From assembly GCA_024643945.1 (NCBI GenBank), contig JAHELX010000416.1:1-5737 (forward strand): a DNA stretch of 5,737 bases, written 5' to 3'. A program made the translations under genes and the position numbers. Shown in pieces: positions 1 to 5,737 of this stretch. Numbering within the stretch: the first letter of the stretch is position 1; each line of letters starts with the position of its first letter. Source of the DNA: Anaerolineales bacterium (GTDB taxonomy: Bacteria > Chloroflexota > Anaerolineae > 4572-78 > NAK82). The notes beneath the pieces are model-generated. The model was given only the letters and a program-made list of their open reading frames with translations. It made no database searches and had not been told where the DNA came from.

Positions 1-292
1 TGACCATGCGCCGCAACGTTGGCATAAAATCGTCGGGCAGAATTCCGGCTTCATTCAGCACAACAAAGGAGTCGTAATAGTCGGCTGGTGTTCGCATACC
101 AGCGTCAGCGATGATGTGATGGGTCAGGTCAAGGCAACATTCAACGGATACCTGTAGGAGGTGTTTGGCGCTTTCGACCTTGGTGAAGTCCTGTGCGAAC
201 TCTTCGAAGTCGGATTGGGCCAAGATGTTTAGTTTGTCCTGAAAGCCACGGAGATTGCTGAGAATCGAGTCAACGGTTTCTGGCTTGACCAT
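1..292 (-). CDS. hepT: HepT-like HEPN-family toxin (DUF86), 3' end outside window
   Basis: I translated this frame by hand. It starts at ATG 292-290 and stays open to the left edge, giving 97 residues from MVKPETVDSILSNLRGF to DDFMPTLRRMV. The pattern matches HepT/DUF86 proteins: an N-terminal helix with repeated Leu/Ile, a central V-E-C-C-L-D-L-x-H-H-I segment at about residues 50-60, then a Y-Y-D-S-F and L-P-D-D-F stretch. In known HepT toxins this leads into the RNase motif RX4-6HXY; that motif should come next and lies outside the window, so catalytic competence cannot be judged. Family members are HEPN ribonucleases that act on RNA in the cytoplasm and are silenced by a partner nucleotidyltransferase that AMPylates the motif tyrosine. 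A GAGAAAGG Shine-Dalgarno-like site lies about 8 bases before the ATG, inside the end of the antitoxin gene. The 23-base overlap with that gene points to translational coupling. Confidence 0.85.
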   Translation of the reverse strand, partial: MVKPETVDSILSNLRGFQDKLNILAQSDFEEFAQDFTKVESAKHLLQVSVECCLDLTHHIIADAGMRTPADYYDSFVVLNEAGILPDDFMPTLRRMV

Positions 293-818
293 AGCGTAGC
301 CCTTTCTCACGGATACGGGCCAGGATGCGCTGGCGCAATCGAGCGGCCAGGGGTTGAAAATCGAAATATCGCTTGCGCGTGTTGACCTCAAAGGCGACGC
401 GGTGGTCGTCATCGAGACAGTAAAGTAATATGCTTTCGCCCAGGATCTCGCCTCGGACGTTGAGTGGAGCATCGTTGAGTGAGTGCACATCCAGCCGGGT
501 GAGACCGCTGGCATCTTCCAAAGCGGCCTGGATTTCCAGTTCGATCAGCAGCCGCTGGTAGGGGGCGGGTGGTGTGTCCCAGAGCAAGGCGATGTCCACG
601 TCACTATCAGGCAGGGGCGTTCCCCGGGCAATGGAGCCGTAAATGTAGGCTGCGTCCACTGGGTAACGGGCCAACACCTCTGAGACAACCGCACGTAATC
701 GGTCCACGATCTCTGCTGCCTGCCGGGCGCGAGTATCAGCCGCCTGTTGCGGAGTGATTTTGCTTTGTGGGTACCCCGCAGAACCTGGGTGAGGACTTTG
801 TGGGTGCTCGTCAGACAT
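270..818 (-). CDS. mntA: MntA-like minimal nucleotidyltransferase antitoxin
   Basis: This encodes a 182-residue cytoplasmic protein of the minimal nucleotidyltransferase family. The signature GSX10DXD is intact: Gly61-Ser62 in A-Y-I-Y-G-S-I-A-R-G, then Asp73-Val74-Asp75. These Asp residues bind Mg-ATP in the family. Downstream, L-D-V-H-S-L-N (about 115-121) and I-L-L-Y-C-L (about 136-141) fit the second half of the fold, and the C-terminus is basic. Known MntA antitoxins add AMP units to a HepT tyrosine; the gene next door is HepT-like, so the pairing fits. I chose ATG 818 because AGGA sits 8 bases before it. An in-frame GTG at 839 would add only seven residues and has no clear ribosome site. 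The first 40 or so residues, rich in Pro, Gln and Ala and probably disordered, exceed the usual core and are the odd part. The pair may be autoregulated, but no operator is proven. Confidence 0.88.
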   Translation of the reverse strand: MSDEHPQSPHPGSAGYPQSKITPQQAADTRARQAAEIVDRLRAVVSEVLARYPVDAAYIYGSIARGTPLPDSDVDIALLWDTPPAPYQRLLIELEIQAALEDASGLTRLDVHSLNDAPLNVRGEILGESILLYCLDDDHRVAFEVNTRKRYFDFQPLAARLRQRILARIREKGLRYGQARNR

Positions 819-861
819 AAAAGATTTCCTGGCTGTCACTATCGCTAATTTCTGATCACTG

Positions 862-867
862 ATTATA
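862..867 (-). promoter_or_regulatory. candidate -10 box for the toxin-antitoxin pair
   Basis: Read on the minus strand, these bases are TATAAT, an exact match to the sigma-70 -10 consensus, 43 bases before the antitoxin ATG. No good -35 hexamer lies 16-18 bases further upstream, where the DNA is GC-rich. The box overlaps a perfect 11-base palindrome, ATATAGTATAT (arms ATATA/TATAT), at 865-875, which could be an operator. The AT-rich patch is short and such matches arise easily by chance, so this is only a candidate. Confidence 0.28.
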
Positions 868-922
868 TAGTATATTCAATTTTGCGGGAGCGGCAACGTT
901 ATCAAAGCTGTGTCTATTGCGG

Positions 923-2149
923 ATGAATCACCACGAGTTGATTTTGTTTTTCCTACAGATTTGCATAATGGTTACCGTCGCACTGGTTTTCGGACAGGTA
1001 ATGCGCAAGCTCCACCAGCCAGCCGTGCTCGGTGAGTTGGCCGGGGGCATTTTGCTGGGACCAACTGTCTTTGGCGCGCTCGCGTCCAATGCCTACACCT
1101 GGCTCTTTCCGACCGAAGATGTAATCTCGTCGAGTCGAGAAGCAGTGATCCAAATTGGGATGTTGTTTTTCTTGTTCGTCGGCGGGCTAGGGGTGAATCT
1201 GGCTCATCTCCGGCGGAGAGGATTGAGTGTAGCCTTAACGAGCCTTTTGGGGATCTTGGTACCCTTTAGTCTTGGGTTTGGATCAGTCCTGTTTCTACCC
1301 CATTTATGGGGTCCACGAGCGCACGAAAAAACTTTGATATTTGCTGTCTTTATAGGGGCCGCTTTGTCGATTTCGGCGCTGCCGGTTATTGCCAGGATTC
1401 TGATGGATCTTGATCTGATCCAGGAAGAAATGGGCGTAATCGTGATGACGGCTGCCACAATGAGCGATCTCATCGGTTGGTCGCTCTTTGCAGTGATCCT
1501 GACCACCTTCGTGCCGAACAGCCCCAATAGAAGCCTGTGGGCCACGCTTGGTCTGGTAATAGGGATCTCTGCCCTGATCCTGAGTTTCGGTCACTGGATA
1601 GGTCAACCCATCCTGCGCTGGTTGCGGTTTTCCATAGCCTGGCCCAGCGGCTTCATCGGGGTAACTACGGTCTTGGTACTGCTTGCGGCGGCTCTCGCCG
1701 AGACTATAGGAATCCATGCTATTTTCGGCGCATTTCTGGTCGGTGTCGCTCTAGGTCAGGGCCATGAAGAAGAGAATCACGCCCATGAGATTATCTATCA
1801 GTTCGCGATCAGCTTTTTTGCTCCCTTGTATTTTGTCTCGATTGGGCTCAAGGCAGACTTTGCTGCAAACTTTGACCTGCCGCTTGTGCTCTTGGTCCTC
1901 TTCATTGCCTGTGTTGGTAAGATTTGTGGCGCCGGTCTTGGTGCGTGGCTGGGCGGGATGACGCTCAGAGAAGCACTAGCAGTCGGCTTTGGAATGAACG
2001 CTCGTGGAGCAATGGAAATGATTCTGGCCTCTGTGGCACTTGAGTATAAGTTGATTGATCAGCGGATCTTTGTGGCGTTGATCGTGATGGCGCTCGTAAC
2101 GTCGATGCTCAGCGCTCCGGCGTTGCAGCGATTGATGAATAGAACCTGA
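923..2149 (+). CDS. CPA2-family cation:proton antiporter (Kha1/CHX/NhaS4-like)
   Basis: This is a 408-residue inner-membrane protein with about twelve hydrophobic segments, close to the length of a bare Na+/H+ exchanger domain (PF00999). It should exchange protons for K+ or Na+. Family marks are Q-P-A-V-L-G-E-L-A-G-G-I-L-L-G-P at about 32-47, A-L-S-I-S-A-L-P-V-I-A-R-I-L at about 147-160, A-A-T-M-S-D-L-I-G-W around Ser181-Asp182, and N-A-R-G-A-M-E-M-I with Arg361 and Glu365. The second motif and the N-A-R-G region most resemble the Kha1/plant CHX/NhaS4 branch. There the acidic pair is usually Asn-Asp; here it is Ser-Asp. No C-terminal TrkA-N or other regulatory domain follows, unlike KefB/KefC. 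I chose ATG 923; a TTG at 917 is in frame and adds two residues, and neither has a strong ribosome site. The gene is visibly less GC-rich than its downstream neighbour and ends 33 bases before it, with no terminator hairpin between. The transported ion cannot be settled from sequence. Confidence 0.9.
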   Translation: MNHHELILFFLQICIMVTVALVFGQVMRKLHQPAVLGELAGGILLGPTVFGALASNAYTWLFPTEDVISSSREAVIQIGMLFFLFVGGLGVNLAHLRRRGLSVALTSLLGILVPFSLGFGSVLFLPHLWGPRAHEKTLIFAVFIGAALSISALPVIARILMDLDLIQEEMGVIVMTAATMSDLIGWSLFAVILTTFVPNSPNRSLWATLGLVIGISALILSFGHWIGQPILRWLRFSIAWPSGFIGVTTVLVLLAAALAETIGIHAIFGAFLVGVALGQGHEEENHAHEIIYQFAISFFAPLYFVSIGLKADFAANFDLPLVLLVLFIACVGKICGAGLGAWLGGMTLREALAVGFGMNARGAMEMILASVALEYKLIDQRIFVALIVMALVTSMLSAPALQRLMNRT

Positions 2150-2166
2150 TGAACAAGTCCGTTAAA

Positions 2167-2172
2167 GTGGAG
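2167..2172 (+). promoter_or_regulatory. ribosome binding site deciding the TTG start
   Basis: GTGGAG lies 10 bases before the TTG at 2183. It supports TTG as the start of the DUF2298 gene, because an in-frame stop at 2150-2152 rules out a longer protein and the first in-frame ATG would remove the first membrane segments. Confidence 0.5.
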
Positions 2173-2182
2173 CAATAAATCT

Positions 2183-4882
2183 TTGATTTACACACCCGTT
2201 CTTATCTGGTGGCTTTTACTGCAATTATTGGGCCTGGTTGGGCTGCCGCTGGCCTTTCGGCTGTTGGGCAATCTGCCCGACCGGGGCTACGCCTTTGCGC
2301 GTCCCCTGGGCCTGCTGCTGACCAGCTACGTGCTTTGGTTAGGGGGCAGCTTGGGCTTTTGGCGCAATGGCGTCGGAGGCACGCTGGTCGCCATGCTGTT
2401 ACTGGCCGGGGTAGGGTTATGGCTTTACCTCGGTCGCCGCGCTCCCAGCCAGGGGGAGAATAGCAAAGACGTGTCCATCCTGGGCTGGCTGCGGTCGCAC
2501 ACTGCCTACTGGCTGGCGGTGGAATTGATCTTTGCCGTGACGCTGGTCGGCTGGACCGTCTACAAGTCTTACAATCCCAATCTGGAGACGGCGGGCGGCG
2601 AAAAATGGATGGAGATCGCCTTCACTAATGCTACGCTGCGCACCGGCAGCTTCCCGCCACAGGACCCGTGGCTCTCTGGCTTTGGCATCAGTTACTACTA
2701 CTTCGGCTACGTGCTGATGGCAATGGTTACCCGGTTGTCCGGCCTGCGGGCTACCGTGGCTTTCAATCTCTTCATCCCGACGCTCTTGGCGCTGACTCTG
2801 ACCGGCGCTTTCAGCCTGGTTTACAACCTGGTGGTGAGTCGCGCTCAGGCGACCGGGGAGGAACAACACGAGACCGGACGGGCCGTTGGCTTCGGAATGT
2901 TGGGGGCGTTGTTCGTAGGGATAATAGGCAACCTGGAGGGACTGCTGGAGGTGTTTCACAGCCGCGGGATCTTCCCGGCGAGCTTCTGGCGCTGGCTTGA
3001 CATAATTGACATCAACCAGCCACCGACTCCCGGCGGCTGGATTCCGACGCGCTTCATCTGGTGGTGGCGTGCCTCGCGCGTGATCCACGATTGTTCCTTC
3101 CAGGGATTGCTAGTTGGCAACTGCAATCCCCCCAATGGCAATTGGGAGGTGATCGACGAGTTCCCCTTCTTCAGCTTTCTGCTGGGCGACGTGCATCCTC
3201 ACGTGCTGGCCCTGCCTTTCGTGCTGCTGGCCCTGGGCTTGGCGCTGAATCAAATCTCCCCTGGCCTACCCGCCAGGGCAGGCAATCTCCAATCTCCCCT
3301 GGCCTACCCGCCAGGGCAGGCAATCTCCAATCTCCCCTGGCCTACCCGCCAGGGCAGGCAATCTCCAATCTCCAATCTGATCACCTCAGCCTTTGGCGGT
3401 TGGACTCAATTTATCATCTACGCCCTCTGTCTGGGGGCGTTGGGGTTTCTCAACACCTGGGATTTTCCCATTTACCTCTTCGTCGTGACCCTCGCCTTTG
3501 CTCTCTGGCGCGTGAAGGCCGGTTCCCCCAATTGGGCTCTTGAAGCCATCGCCGTCGGGTTGGCATTGGGCGTGCTGGGGGGCGTTTTGTACCTGCCTTT
3601 TTACCTGGGGTTCCAATCGCAGGCGGGAGGCATTTTGCCTAATCTCTTCAACCCGACGCACTTGCAACAGTTCCTCGTCTTCTTTGGGCCATTCCTGTTT
3701 GTCGTCGTCAGCTACCTGGTGGTGCTTTCGCGAGAGGCGACTCCCCGCAACTGGCGGAGAAGGCTGCCGTCCACACTGGCTTTGACCCTGGTAGGACCGG
3801 TCCTGGCCATGCTGATTATCGGTGCGTCGTTAGCGATTTCTCCCTCGGCGCGCGGTTGGGTAGAGGGACTGCTGCGCGACTCCAATTTGCAGGCCATTCT
3901 GGGAAATGCAAGCCTCGGCTCGCTGGCCACGATGGTCGCCCGCATCCGCCTCAGTAACCCCTGGACCTTTCTCTTCCTGGGTGGGTTGCTGGCCTGGGTG
4001 TTGCTCTTCTGGCCAACCACAGATAACAGCCAGCCCCCTCTGCCGCAAACGGGGTACGCAGCCGGGACGGGCAGCTCCCCCCTGCCCGCGCGGCGAAGCC
4101 CCGCGAAGGCGGGACGAAGTGCCCCAAACGGGGTACGCAGCCGGGACGGGCAGCCCTCAGCCCCCGACCTATTCGCCCTGATCCTCATCGGAGTCGGACT
4201 GCTCCTACCACTGGCGGTGGAGTTCGTCTACTTGCGTGACCTTTTCGGCAGCCGTATGAACACCGTGTTCAAATTCTACTTCCAGGCTTGGGTCCTGCTG
4301 GGGCTGGCGGCAGCCTACGGGGCATCGGTTATATCCAATCGACTGCGGGGAATGGGGGGTATCGCCTGGCGGCTGGCATTGACACTGCTGGTGCTGGGAG
4401 GACTGGTCTACCCAATCCTGGCCATCCCCAACAAAACGGGGAATTTCAGCGGCATACCAACCCTGGACGGCATGGCCTGGCTGGAGACGGTGCACCCTGA
4501 TGACTACGCTGCGATCCGCTGGCTACAGGCCAACGCGCCTGATAGTGCGGTCATTTTAGAAGCGCCGGGCGAGTCCTATAGATATGCGGGCCGCGTATCG
4601 GCGTTAACTGGTCTGCCGACCCTGCTGGGTTGGGGCTTTCATGAATATCAGTGGCGTGGAAGTTATGACGAGCCGGCTCGCCGTGAGCCGGATATTGACA
4701 TCCTCTACAATTCAGTGGACCCGGCGCAAACTTTGACGTTGTTGAACAAGTATGATATAACTTACGTCTACGTGGGTCCGCTGGAGCGAGAGCGGTACAG
4801 CCCCAGCGGGCTGGCCAAATTCGAACGGCTGATGGACGTGGTCTACCAGCAGGGTGGAGTAACAATCTATAAAAGAAGATGA
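2183..4882 (+). CDS. DUF2298 (Chlor_Arch_YYY) polytopic membrane protein with repeat inserts
   Basis: This is an 899-residue, strongly hydrophobic membrane protein with more than a dozen likely transmembrane segments and a soluble C-terminal part from about 770. It matches the DUF2298/TIGR03662 family by F-P-P-Q-D-P-W at 157-163, the name-giving Y-Y-Y-F-G-Y at 171-176, E-F-P-F-F-S-F-L-L-G-D-V-H-P-H at 326-340, F-L-N-T-W-D-F-P at 422-429 and Y-L-R-D-L-F-G-S-R-M-N-T-V-F-K-F at 683-698. The conserved Asp, Glu, His and Arg residues lie near membrane edges, as in GT-C glycosyltransferases, so a role with lipid-linked sugars is plausible but unproven. The start is TTG 2183, with a GTGGAG site 10 bases before it. 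An in-frame stop at 2150-2152 and no ATG until residue 71 leave little choice. Three repetitive or palindromic inserts interrupt it, at about residues 307-316, 357-399 and 620-658. The stop codon abuts the next gene's ATG, which suggests translational coupling. Confidence 0.9.
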   Translation: MIYTPVLIWWLLLQLLGLVGLPLAFRLLGNLPDRGYAFARPLGLLLTSYVLWLGGSLGFWRNGVGGTLVAMLLLAGVGLWLYLGRRAPSQGENSKDVSILGWLRSHTAYWLAVELIFAVTLVGWTVYKSYNPNLETAGGEKWMEIAFTNATLRTGSFPPQDPWLSGFGISYYYFGYVLMAMVTRLSGLRATVAFNLFIPTLLALTLTGAFSLVYNLVVSRAQATGEEQHETGRAVGFGMLGALFVGIIGNLEGLLEVFHSRGIFPASFWRWLDIIDINQPPTPGGWIPTRFIWWWRASRVIHDCSFQGLLVGNCNPPNGNWEVIDEFPFFSFLLGDVHPHVLALPFVLLALGLALNQISPGLPARAGNLQSPLAYPPGQAISNLPWPTRQGRQSPISNLITSAFGGWTQFIIYALCLGALGFLNTWDFPIYLFVVTLAFALWRVKAGSPNWALEAIAVGLALGVLGGVLYLPFYLGFQSQAGGILPNLFNPTHLQQFLVFFGPFLFVVVSYLVVLSREATPRNWRRRLPSTLALTLVGPVLAMLIIGASLAISPSARGWVEGLLRDSNLQAILGNASLGSLATMVARIRLSNPWTFLFLGGLLAWVLLFWPTTDNSQPPLPQTGYAAGTGSSPLPARRSPAKAGRSAPNGVRSRDGQPSAPDLFALILIGVGLLLPLAVEFVYLRDLFGSRMNTVFKFYFQAWVLLGLAAAYGASVISNRLRGMGGIAWRLALTLLVLGGLVYPILAIPNKTGNFSGIPTLDGMAWLETVHPDDYAAIRWLQANAPDSAVILEAPGESYRYAGRVSALTGLPTLLGWGFHEYQWRGSYDEPARREPDIDILYNSVDPAQTLTLLNKYDITYVYVGPLERERYSPSGLAKFERLMDVVYQQGGVTIYKRR
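3103..3130. repeat. 28-base imperfect palindrome inside the DUF2298 gene
   Basis: GGGATTGC at 3103-3110 is the reverse complement of GCAATCCC at 3123-3130. Between them, after one bulged T, AGTTG and CAACT flank a single central G. In RNA this would fold as a long hairpin. It encodes the middle of residues about 307-316, in a Gly/Asn/Pro-rich loop between the R-A-S-R-V-I and I-D-E-F-P-F motifs. It could be chance or a remnant of a palindromic insertion. Confidence 0.6.
3253..3378. repeat. three identical 38-bp tandem units with heptamer tail
   Basis: Three perfect 38-bp units lie at 3253-3290, 3291-3328 and 3329-3366. Each is a heptamer AATCTCC, a 24-bp core, and the heptamer again. One more heptamer and a partial one follow to 3378. 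Each unit holds an inverted repeat with 7-bp arms, CCCTGGC and GCCAGGG, around a 6-base loop (3259-3278 in unit 1). The array sits inside the DUF2298 coding sequence. Because 38 is not a multiple of 3, the units are read in three different frames, as peptides starting I-S-P-G-L-P-A-R, S-P-L-A-Y-P-P-G and L-P-W-P-T-R-Q-G. Three units total 114 bases, which keeps the frame. Perfect identity suggests recent amplification. Confidence 0.95.
4041..4154. repeat. GC-rich repeat block with 35-bp direct repeats and hairpins
   Basis: Bases 4041-4075 and 4120-4154 match over 35 bases with one mismatch (G4045 versus C4124), spaced 79 bases apart. Between them are two short inverted repeats: CGGGCAG/CTGCCCG (4068-4074 and 4082-4088) and CGCGG/CCGCG (4089-4093 and 4101-4105). 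CGAAG occurs three times in the middle. The block encodes about residues 620-658 of the DUF2298 protein, a polar Gly/Pro/Arg/Ser stretch between two membrane segments. The two copies are read in different frames (P-Q-T-G-Y-A-A-G and P-N-G-V-R-S-R-D), so the repeat was not shaped by selection on one peptide. Confidence 0.88.
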
Positions 4883-5737
4883 ATGCAACAATCAATGACT
4901 AAGAAGTTACCACCCGCAGAGGGTGAAGAGATCGTTCGCACCCCTGCCGCCTTGCCTGCGTATTCTGTAAATACGTTACTCTCTTGGCTGACGGTGGAGA
5001 GGGCGGCCTATATCGGCCTCGTGCTGCTGGCGTTGGCCCTGCGCCTCGCGAAGCTGGGCCTGCACCCGCTGTCGGATTCAGAAGCGGCACAGGCGCTGGT
5101 GGCCTGGCGCGCCTACCAGGGGCAACCAGCAGGCGAGGCTGGCTACAGTCCGCTGATCGTTACCCTGAACTTAATCGGCTTCTTGCTACTGGGAGGCAGC
5201 GAATTTGTGGCGCGGCTGGGGCCGGCGCTGTTGGGACTGATCTTGGTATTACTTCCTTACGGGCTGCGCCGCTACCTGGGTCGGACAGGTGCGTTAGCCG
5301 CTTCCGCCCTCTTTGCTATCTCGCCCACGGCTCTCTATTTCTCTCGGGCTGTGAATGGAGACATAGGTGCTGCCGTGGGTGGGTTGATCCTGGTGATGGG
5401 GTTGTTTAATTGGCTCGACCGAGAGCGCGATTCGCAATCTTCGGGAGTGACCTGGCTCTACCTGGCTGCGGCCGGACTGATACTGATACTCACCGCTGCG
5501 CCCTCCGGCTATTCGACGCTGGCATTGCTGCTCGGCTTCTTAGCGCTGGCAGCGGCTGTAGGTGACAAGGGGTATGCTACATCCGCACAGGAGGGATTAG
5601 CGACGCTGCGGACCCGGCTGGTCGGGTGGGGCAACTTTGGCCTGGTGTTGGCCATCGGGCTGCTAGCGGTCGCCACCAGCCTGCTTCTTAACTTGGGGGG
5701 GCTGGCAGCCACTGCTGACCTGCTGACTAGCTGGCTC
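4883..5737 (+). CDS. GT39-like / TIGR03663-type glycosyltransferase membrane protein, 3' end outside window
   Basis: I read this frame by hand. ATG 4883 opens it and it stays open for 285 codons to the right edge. The first 40 residues are polar and probably cytoplasmic. A membrane segment at about 41-58 is followed by a loop with H-P-L-S-D-S-E-A-A-Q-A (61-71), which fits the acidic first-loop motif of GT-C glycosyltransferases. Then come R-L-G-P-A-L-L-G (111-118) and S-P-T-A-L-Y-F-S-R (147-155), as in family 39/PMT-type transferases, then further membrane segments. In TIGR03663 (Agl23-like) proteins, which usually neighbour DUF2298 genes, I recall conserved DE and HGP. Here the equivalents seem to be D65-S-E67 and Y-S-P (88-90), so it is a divergent member or a related GT39. 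Such enzymes move sugar from a lipid carrier to an acceptor outside the membrane. The ATG directly follows the upstream stop (TGAATG). A second ATG at 4895 would be an alternative start. Confidence 0.82.
   Translation, partial: MQQSMTKKLPPAEGEEIVRTPAALPAYSVNTLLSWLTVERAAYIGLVLLALALRLAKLGLHPLSDSEAAQALVAWRAYQGQPAGEAGYSPLIVTLNLIGFLLLGGSEFVARLGPALLGLILVLLPYGLRRYLGRTGALAASALFAISPTALYFSRAVNGDIGAAVGGLILVMGLFNWLDRERDSQSSGVTWLYLAAAGLILILTAAPSGYSTLALLLGFLALAAAVGDKGYATSAQEGLATLRTRLVGWGNFGLVLAIGLLAVATSLLLNLGGLAATADLLTSWL

Noticed and set aside
1304..1717. 137-codon open frame on the minus strand opposite the antiporter
   Set aside because: Low-complexity composition and no recognisable family; the plus strand encodes a well-supported antiporter.
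2150..2182. Promoter or terminator between the antiporter and the DUF2298 gene
   Set aside because: The 33-base gap shows only a ribosome site; there is no hairpin and no convincing -35/-10 pair.
2417..3088. 223-codon open frame on the minus strand opposite the DUF2298 gene
   Set aside because: It is a by-product of GC-rich antisense codons: the product has no recognisable motif or membrane pattern, while the plus-strand frame carries clear family motifs.
3259..3278. Hairpin of the 38-bp unit as a transcription terminator
   Set aside because: No T-run follows the stem, the hairpin is repeated three times, and it sits mid-gene in an intact reading frame.
3253..3378. Repeat array considered as a CRISPR array
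   Set aside because: The segments between heptamers are identical 24-bp cores, not unique spacers, and the array lies inside an intact coding frame.
4031..4165. CAGCCCCC at 4031-4038 and 4158-4165 as a target-site duplication around the GC-rich block
   Set aside because: The spacing of 127 bases is not a multiple of three, so a simple insertion would have broken the frame, and short C-rich matches are common here.

Overview
The window looks like chromosomal DNA from a bacterium of the Chloroflexota. The main reason is a very hydrophobic DUF2298 (Chlor_Arch_YYY) protein followed immediately by a family 39-type glycosyltransferase-like membrane protein. From what I know of these families, this pair occurs mostly in Chloroflexota and some archaea. 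Shine-Dalgarno-like sites and a TTG start fit a bacterium. The species cannot be told from the sequence.

Layout: on the minus strand, from about 818 down to 1, lies a MntA/HepT-type toxin-antitoxin pair: a nucleotidyltransferase antitoxin, then a HEPN-family toxin that overlaps it by 23 bases and runs off the left edge. A short AT-rich divergent spacer (819-922) separates it from a plus-strand cluster. That cluster holds a CPA2-type cation:proton antiporter (923-2149), the 899-residue DUF2298 protein (2183-4882, TTG start), and a GT39-like membrane protein (from 4883) that runs off the right edge. Gaps are 33 bases and then 0 bases (TGAATG junction), so the three plus-strand genes are probably co-transcribed. 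The last two probably work together on lipid-linked sugars or envelope glycans, but the biochemical role of DUF2298 proteins is not established.

The most unusual part is inside the DUF2298 gene. Three stretches of repetitive or palindromic DNA interrupt the coding sequence without breaking the frame, each apparently in a variable hydrophilic loop. They are a 28-base palindrome (3103-3130), three identical 38-bp tandem units (3253-3366, with a heptamer tail to 3378), and a GC-rich block with a 35-bp direct repeat and internal hairpins (4041-4154). The 38-bp units are read in all three frames in turn, and 3 x 38 = 114 restores the frame. Loss or gain of one unit would truncate the protein at stops I can locate. 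This resembles in-gene insertion of palindromic repeats, with a possible on/off switch by copy number.
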